Source: Bacillota bacterium
GTDB taxonomy: Bacteria; Bacillota; Clostridia; Christensenellales; SZUA-584
Assembly: GCA_023410595.1 (NCBI GenBank)
Contig: JAEYPO010000032.1
Coordinates: forward strand, 8,213-72,212
Direction of reading: 5' to 3'
Length of the DNA: 64,000 bases
The notes beneath the pieces were generated by a model. The model searched no databases. It was not told the DNA's origin and worked only from the letters and a program-made list of their open reading frames with translations. A program made the position numbers and the translations under genes. How positions within the stretch are numbered: position 1 is the first letter of the stretch; each line of letters opens with the position of its first letter. Shown here piece after piece: positions 59,386 to 64,000 of the stretch.

Positions 59386-60324
59386 CTATTTTCCCAGCTC
59401 CGCTTGGTACTCTTTCCAGTCCAATACCCCGTCGCCGTTATGTACCCAATCGATTGAATACCCACATTCTGAGTCCGCAGCAAATCCCGCTATCTGCGCT
59501 TTAGAAAGCACGCCCGCCAGTATCTTATATGGCTGCTTTTCACCTTTGCCCTTATATGTCCATGTGTCCGCTAAAAAAACGTCGTATCCGAGGTTTTTAA
59601 GACGCAGTGACTCAGCCGTTTCGCGCGAAGCTCTGGCTTTATCCAGCGCAGGCGCAATAATGTCGTTATATTCTTCGGCGGCCGCAGCGCAATTCTTCTC
59701 CGCGTCCAGCTTCTTTGCCTGCCGCTCAAGCTCCTCAAACTGTTCCTCGTTGATGTTCCCGCCGCGATCCATGTTGTATTCCGAATACGGGTATTCCCCC
59801 TTGCCAAGGTCCACAAGCTCGCGCCACTCCGCAATGGTGCGCCCGTTGTATACATATTCGCTGAAATTATTGGCGTACTGTTCGGGCGTAAGCACATATA
59901 TATGCACAAAGAAGTACGCGCCCTCGTTCGCTTTATCTTCCAGCGCTCTTCTGACCCCTTCCGTTATCAGCACTTCTCCCGCGTCCGGCGCCTTATAGGA
60001 GGAATCTTCAAAACCGAATTGAGAAGAAGCCACGATAATACGTCCGTCTTCCGTTGGAGCCGCGCTTTCGGCCTCGTTGTCAGCGGTTTGCACCGCGGAC
60101 GGCTGCGTGGCTTGCGCGAGCCTGTCTCTATTATCCGGCGCTCCCCACAGAATAAAGGCCAAAACCACACAGGCGGCAGCGACTACGCAGCAGGCATACG
60201 CGGCGGCTCTGCGGCTTCGGCGGCGCTTTAGCGATTCGTCTTCGAGAAGTGCCAGCGTTCTTTCTGTAAAACTTTCATCGAACTCAAGGCGCTCCATAGC
60301 GCGTTTATAAGCGTTGTCAGTCAT
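59386..60324 (-). CDS. Anti-sigma-like membrane protein with C-terminal EF-hand-like motif
   Basis: A 312-residue protein encoded after an ECF sigma gene and overlapping it by 8 bp. A cytoplasmic part of about 38 residues is followed by one membrane helix (about 40-60) and a large outer region. The outer part has a helical, charged segment (about 165-215). The C-terminus HNGDGVLDWKEY resembles a dockerin/EF-hand calcium loop. The cytoplasmic segment is short and no zinc-binding anti-sigma motif is seen, so the anti-sigma role is inferred from the operon. Confidence 0.65.
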   Translation of the reverse strand: MTDNAYKRAMERLEFDESFTERTLALLEDESLKRRRSRRAAAYACCVVAAACVVLAFILWGAPDNRDRLAQATQPSAVQTADNEAESAAPTEDGRIIVASSQFGFEDSSYKAPDAGEVLITEGVRRALEDKANEGAYFFVHIYVLTPEQYANNFSEYVYNGRTIAEWRELVDLGKGEYPYSEYNMDRGGNINEEQFEELERQAKKLDAEKNCAAAAEEYNDIIAPALDKARASRETAESLRLKNLGYDVFLADTWTYKGKGEKQPYKILAGVLSKAQIAGFAADSECGYSIDWVHNGDGVLDWKEYQAELGK

Positions 60325-60796
60325 CTTTCTCGTCCTCCAGCGCGGTTCTCAATAGCGATCTGCCCCTCGCGAGCCATGTGCCCACCGTCGCGGGCTTTGC
60401 CTTAAGCAGCGCCGCTATCTCGCTTATCGCATAGCCCTCGTAATAGTAAAGGTGCATGGGTATGCGGTACTTTTCTTCCAGCCCAAGAAGGGCAGTGAGC
60501 GCCTTTATATCTTCTTCGGGCATGCTTGAGATGCCGTCCGGTATCTCAGTCCGTCTGTTCCATGCCGACCTCAGCACGTTCCTGCACTTATTGGCCGCAA
60601 CCTTAAACATCCACGCCTTTCGTTTTGCCTCGCTGTCGAACCGCGGCCGTTTGCGGAGATATGCTATGAACACCTCCTGAGCGATATCCTCGGCGTCGGC
60701 GCGGTTTTTAAGGTAAGCGTAAGCAAGCCTTAATATACCGGCGCTGTACGCTTGTACGATATCCGCTATTCCTACGCCGTGTTCTGTCGAGTTCAC
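60317..60796 (-). CDS. RNA polymerase sigma factor, ECF type
   Basis: A 159-residue ECF sigma. Region 2 has ILRLAYAYLKNRADAEDIAQEVFIAYL. Region 4 has YYEGYAISEIAALLKAKPATVGTWLARGRSLL. The start is GTG at 60796: AAAGGAGA lies 7 bp upstream, while the in-frame ATG at 60844 has no ribosome site. The downstream anchored protein overlaps its end and probably controls it. Confidence 0.9.
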   Translation of the reverse strand: MNSTEHGVGIADIVQAYSAGILRLAYAYLKNRADAEDIAQEVFIAYLRKRPRFDSEAKRKAWMFKVAANKCRNVLRSAWNRRTEIPDGISSMPEEDIKALTALLGLEEKYRIPMHLYYYEGYAISEIAALLKAKPATVGTWLARGRSLLRTALEDEKDD

Positions 60797-60872
60797 TTTA
60801 TCTCCTTTACATATATAACAATCGACGTACGTGTTATTTTTCATTATATATTAACTTTTCGGAAAATAAAGA

Positions 60873-60892
60873 AGCTGTCCAGCCGGACAGCT
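60873..60892. terminator. Hairpin upstream of the ECF sigma gene
   Basis: AGCTGTCC and GGACAGCT, 8 bp perfect, loop AGCC, with T-rich sequence on both sides. It can end the GNAT transcript arriving from 61073 on the minus strand. The rest of the 60797-61072 gap is AT-rich and shows no gene. Confidence 0.6.
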
Positions 60893-61072
60893 CTTTTGTC
60901 AGTTTACAAAACCAGTATATTTACTTAAGTTATCTTCTCCATAAGCAGCTATATTATTGTGTAATATATTGTTTTTTAAACATATTACTTTCTTTTATGT
61001 ATCACATCGACGTTTGGCGTTAATTTTGCAAGGGAGCATTGTATGAAATTTAATATGATCGGGGTTATCGCT

Positions 61073-61630
61073 TTAGTTCTGTTGCATGTATTCATCAACC
61101 AACAACGAATACACTTTTGCGTCCCGGGAAGTCCCTTTGATGATTACTTCTTTCCTCAGTGTTCCCTCATACGTCATTCCCAACTTTTTCATTACTTTTT
61201 CAGAAGCCGTATTATTAGATTCACATTTCCCTTCAATCCTTATAAGCCCTGCTTCGGTAAAACCGAAGCGTACGACCTCGTTCAGCGCTTCCGTCGCAAT
61301 CCCTTTTCCCCAATACCTGCTGTGTATAACCGCACCTATCCCGGCGACCTTGTCCGGCTTAAAGTACAGATTGACGGTCCCGATCACACAGTTTTCGTTT
61401 TTTTCAATGACCGACCACACAAAGGATCTGCCCTCGTCTATTCCTTTAGCCATATTCTCTAAGTGTTGGATTGTTGCCAATCTGTCCTCATGTTTTTTCC
61501 TCGGTACATAGCGGGTGGTCTCCTCGTCTGAAAAGACCTCAAACAGTTCGTCAGCATCCGCAACGGATATCTTCTTTAAAAATAATCGCGAAGTTTCTAA
61601 ATCCGGACATGCTATGGCCCGTACATCCAA
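61073..61630 (-). CDS. RimJ/RimL-type GNAT acetyltransferase
   Basis: A 185-residue GNAT protein. The N-terminal ETSRLFLKKISVADADELFEVFSDEETTRY is typical of RimJ/RimL. The acetyl-CoA binding motif is RYWGKGIATEAL, and the terminal strand EGKCESNNTASEKVMKKLGM is clear. It acetylates an amino group on a protein or small molecule. The start is TTG at 61630, with CGGAGG 8 bp upstream. Single-gene unit, with repeat R6 in the gap before dapL. Confidence 0.92.
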   Translation of the reverse strand: MDVRAIACPDLETSRLFLKKISVADADELFEVFSDEETTRYVPRKKHEDRLATIQHLENMAKGIDEGRSFVWSVIEKNENCVIGTVNLYFKPDKVAGIGAVIHSRYWGKGIATEALNEVVRFGFTEAGLIRIEGKCESNNTASEKVMKKLGMTYEGTLRKEVIIKGTSRDAKVYSLLVDEYMQQN

Positions 61631-61706
61631 TCTATTTTCCTCCGTTTACTTGACTTGGCTCGTTAATCTTTACTCAACAATAAAGGCTGTAATACTTCAA
61701 ATTTAT

Positions 61707-61745
61707 ACCCAAAAAGCCTCACGACTTTTCGGGGGCCCCGTATAA
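61707..61745 (+). repeat. Short dispersed repeat, copy R6
   Basis: ACCCAAAAAGCCTCACGACT then TTTCGGGGGCCCCGTAT, near consensus, between dapL and the GNAT gene. It lies 42 bp past the dapL stop and could also act as its terminator. Confidence 0.8.
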
Positions 61746-61787
61746 AAAGACTGCGCTTACTACTTACACGCAGCCTTTCAGTACTTC

Positions 61788-63002
61788 TTACAGTTTCACC
61801 GACGCGAACCTCTCCATCGCCTTTTCGGTGTTCTCCCTCGTGTTGAACGCCGTGAGGCGGAAGTAGCCTTCGCCGGCTTTGCCGAATCCCGCGCCCGGCG
61901 TGCCCGCCACGCCCGCGTCGAGCAGGCGGTCAAAGAACTCCCACGACGGCATGCCGCCCGGAACCTTCAGCCACACGTACGGCGAGCTTACGCCTCCAAA
62001 GCACTCTAGCCCCAAGGCCTTAAGCCCGTCTATAATAACTTTGGCGTTGCCGAGGTAAAAATCAATCGTCTCTCTTATCTGCGCTTTGCCTTCTTTTGAA
62101 TAGCAGGCAAGCGCGCCCTTCTGCGTCACGTACGGCACGCCGTTGAACTTTGTCGTGTGCCGCCTGTTCCACATCGCGCCTATTGAATGGACTTCGCCGT
62201 CGCTGTCCGCCCCGTAAAGCTCTTTTGGTATGACGGTGAACGCGCACCTCGCGCCCGTGAACCCCGCCGTCTTTGAATAGCTCCTGAACTCAATAGCGAC
62301 TTCCTTGGCGCCTTGTATCTCGTATATGCTGTGCGGCACGTCGTCCTCACGTATAAACGCCTCGTACGCAGCGTCAAAAAGTATGAGCGCCCCCGTTTTT
62401 TTCGCGTAATCCACCCACGCCTTTAACTCCGCCGTTTTGAGCACCGTGCCCGTCGGGTTGTTGGGGTAGCATAGGTATATAATATCTACCCTCTTTTGGG
62501 GCAGCGCCGGTTTAAAACCGTTCTCCGCCGTGCAGGGCAGATATGTTATATTCTCATACGCTCCGCTCGCTTCGTCGAAATCGCCCGAGCGCCCGGCCAT
62601 TACGTTAGTATCGACGTACACGGGATATACCGGGTCGAGTACCGCGATATCGCACATGGGCGAAAAGAGCTCCTGTATGTTGCCTGTGTCGCATTTAGCG
62701 CCGTCCGATACGAATATCTCACCGGGGCCTATCCCCAGCCCCGCATAATCGTTTGCGGCTATCGCTTCCCGCAGCCAATCGTACCCCTGCTCGGGGCCGT
62801 AACCGTGAAACCCTTCGCTTGTGGCCATATCGTCCACAGCGGCTTTCATAGCGTCCGTAACGGCTTTGGGCAGCGGGCGAGTAACGTCGCCTATACCCAG
62901 CTTTATGATGTCTTTCCTCTTATGCGCAGCTATCCGCTTCGCCATCTCTGAAAAAAGGTAACTTCCCTTTAGCTGCAGGTAGTTCTCGTTTATCAGTACC
63001 AT
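61788..63002 (-). CDS. dapL: LL-diaminopimelate aminotransferase
   Basis: A 404-residue PLP enzyme making LL-diaminopimelate from tetrahydrodipicolinate in one step for lysine and peptidoglycan. It starts INENYLQLKGSYLFSEMAKR and has GIGDVTRPLP, SDGAKCDTGN, CYPNNPTG and the PLP lysine in SYSKTAGFTGAR. GGAGAAC precedes the ATG. It is a single-gene unit. Presence of DapL indicates the aminotransferase variant of the lysine pathway. Confidence 0.96.
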   Translation of the reverse strand: MVLINENYLQLKGSYLFSEMAKRIAAHKRKDIIKLGIGDVTRPLPKAVTDAMKAAVDDMATSEGFHGYGPEQGYDWLREAIAANDYAGLGIGPGEIFVSDGAKCDTGNIQELFSPMCDIAVLDPVYPVYVDTNVMAGRSGDFDEASGAYENITYLPCTAENGFKPALPQKRVDIIYLCYPNNPTGTVLKTAELKAWVDYAKKTGALILFDAAYEAFIREDDVPHSIYEIQGAKEVAIEFRSYSKTAGFTGARCAFTVIPKELYGADSDGEVHSIGAMWNRRHTTKFNGVPYVTQKGALACYSKEGKAQIRETIDFYLGNAKVIIDGLKALGLECFGGVSSPYVWLKVPGGMPSWEFFDRLLDAGVAGTPGAGFGKAGEGYFRLTAFNTRENTEKAMERFASVKL

Positions 63003-63060
63003 ATGTTCTCCTTCGTAAGAGCTTTCGCCTTATTCTACAGTCAGAAGAATCGCAAGTCAA

Positions 63061-63696
63061 CTATCTGCCGGGTATGCGCAGCACTACCCCGGGCAGGAAC
63101 GCGCTCGGCTTAAAGTCCCTGTTGGCGGCAAGCAGGCTGCTTACTCTTATGCCGAACGCATCCGCGACGGACACAAGCGTGTCCCCTTCCCTCACGGTGT
63201 AACGTTTCCCCAGAGCATTAGATTTTTTTACCTTCACCCGCTGCCCCTCGCATAGCTTTAACGGATTTACGCCCGGGTTGAGAGTGCAGAACGTGGATAT
63301 ATCCATGTCATAACGTCCGAGCACGTCGGAAAGCCTCTCGTTCCTGCCGAGCGTATAATACGCGATAAGCTGTCTCGCCAGCGGCAGCACTATCACCTGC
63401 CCAGGCACGTAATGCGACGGGTTTAAAAAAGGATTGCTGTTCAGCAGCGTTTCAACGGTTATGCCCCGGCGCTTCGCTATGCGGTACAGCGTGTCTCCCC
63501 TTCTTATCGTGTAAAAAAGGCCTCTGCCGCAGCCGCCGCTTTTGCTGGGTATTCTTATTCTGCTGCCCTGCATTATAGCGGGAACGTCATTGAGTGCTTT
63601 CAGTTCCTTCTCGCCCACGGAAAACTTCTTCGCTACCGACGAGAACGTGTCCCCTGTCTCCGCGTAATATTCAAAGAAATCGCAAGGATACGCCAT
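63061..63696 (-). CDS. LysM-repeat peptidoglycan-binding protein
   Basis: A 211-residue protein made almost only of four LysM units at about 8-50, 58-104, 111-155 and 164-208. Each has the Y-x-V/I-x-x-G-D-T/R start and an N-P or N-x-D end, the third being less regular (YTLGRNERL). It has no signal peptide, so it may reach the wall or spore by another route, or the start is different. GGAGAAG precedes the ATG. A LysM spore-coat or SafA-like role is conceivable but not shown. Confidence 0.86.
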   Translation of the reverse strand: MAYPCDFFEYYAETGDTFSSVAKKFSVGEKELKALNDVPAIMQGSRIRIPSKSGGCGRGLFYTIRRGDTLYRIAKRRGITVETLLNSNPFLNPSHYVPGQVIVLPLARQLIAYYTLGRNERLSDVLGRYDMDISTFCTLNPGVNPLKLCEGQRVKVKKSNALGKRYTVREGDTLVSVADAFGIRVSSLLAANRDFKPSAFLPGVVLRIPGR

Positions 63697-63730
63697 AAGC
63701 TTCTCCTTTTAAAACAATTACATTACTTTC

Positions 63731-63767
63731 GCCCCATAAAGTTTTAGCTTTCTCGGGCCCCGTATTA
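63731..63767 (+). repeat. Short dispersed repeat, copy R7
   Basis: GCCCCATAAAGTTTTAGCTT then TCTCGGGCCCCGTATTAA, between the LysM gene and the transposase fragment. It keeps the left end and the right end, while the middle is changed. Confidence 0.7.
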
Positions 63768-63884
63768 ATTTATTTATGACTCTGCGCGTTAATGACACGG
63801 GGCCGCAGATTTGCGCGCGGCAGGCTTGTGCCCCTTGCGGCCTCAGCCTGCAACAGCTGCAATTTTACTAATGGTGTAGGTTTG

Positions 63885-64000
63885 TCAAACATATTGGACA
63901 GTGTATGATGCAAGATATTCGGTTGGGGATTGCCAACCGAGCGGGCGCATAGGGATCTTGTTCGAGCGGTAACGATAGACGTCAAGTTGGTACTTGAAGT
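63885..64000 (-). mobile_element. C-terminal fragment of a DDE-type transposase (integrase core), cut by the right edge
   Basis: The last 37 or so codons, ending in a TGA at 63885-63887. They read DVYRYRSNKIPMRPLGWQSP and then TEYLASYTVQYV. The pattern Y-R-x-N-x-x-x-x-RPLGW-SP-EYL is the end of the rve domain of IS3-like transposases. The remainder is outside the window, so intactness cannot be judged. The sequence 63770-63884 beyond the stop should hold the element end, but no terminal inverted repeat can be confirmed from one side. Confidence 0.7.

Noticed and set aside
63770..63985. A 71-codon frame on the minus strand at the right edge
   Set aside because: It overlaps the transposase C-terminus in another frame. 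The transposase frame has the recognisable motif.

Overview
The window reads as chromosome from a spore-forming member of the Clostridia (Bacillota). Evidence for this is SpoIIID, a Spo0E-like phosphatase, a SpoIIE-type phosphatase, the yaaO/tmk/holB/ricT cluster, DapL-type lysine synthesis, an HgdC-type activase, and AGGAGG-like ribosome binding sites with frequent TTG and GTG starts. Most genes prefer the isoleucine codon ATA. No rRNA operon, CRISPR array, prophage or complete insertion sequence is visible. The only tRNA is tRNA-Gly(CCC).

Layout. 1-3.3 kb: the start of a class II aldolase gene, a DUF3842 protein, an anchored hypothetical protein, then mnmA and a Nudix gene. 3.3-7.9 kb: a four-gene ABC exporter operon on the minus strand. 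8-10.5 kb: a bactofilin, a small membrane anchor and an NlpC/P60 wall hydrolase, also minus. 11.7-16.6 kb: tightly overlapping decarboxylase, HAD phosphatase, tmk, holB and ricT, followed by a ferredoxin. 16.6-22.6 kb: a radical SAM protein, a DtxR-like regulator, a sigma factor with a membrane partner, spoIIID, three tandem membrane proteins and a dehydratase/epimerase. 22.7-28.3 kb: a 1427-residue two-domain activase and a GNAT protein. 28.5-32.8 kb: mreC-mreD diverging from a degenerate RluA-type gene, then Spo0E-like and PAS-PP2C signalling genes behind a long leader. 33.3-40 kb: rplM-rpsI diverging from rarA, then panT-like/coaX/hom/cupin, and an MBL-fold pair.

40.3-47.2 kb is a Trk potassium-uptake module: two TrkA-like subunits, TrkH, a 33-residue membrane microprotein, a TPR protein and an OB-like exported protein. 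It is controlled, by inference, by a KdpD/KdpE-type two-component system. Its codon use differs from the surroundings, and it lies between two direct copies of a roughly 110-bp repeat next to tRNA-Gly, so it looks acquired. 47.4-64 kb is housekeeping and accessory: thioredoxin, a Crp-type regulator, a lipoprotein, TypA, an amidase, a MocR regulator facing an EamA exporter, SbcCD, an ECF sigma/anti-sigma-like pair, a GNAT protein, DapL, a LysM protein, and a transposase end at the right edge.

A second, shorter dispersed repeat of about 38 bp occurs seven times. One copy supplies the last 14 codons and the stop of tmk and abuts the holB start. Another lies in frame in the linker of the MocR protein. 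The items most worth following up are the bactofilin/NlpC-P60/duplicated-anchor operon, the Trk-Kdp hybrid island with its microprotein, and the two repeat families.
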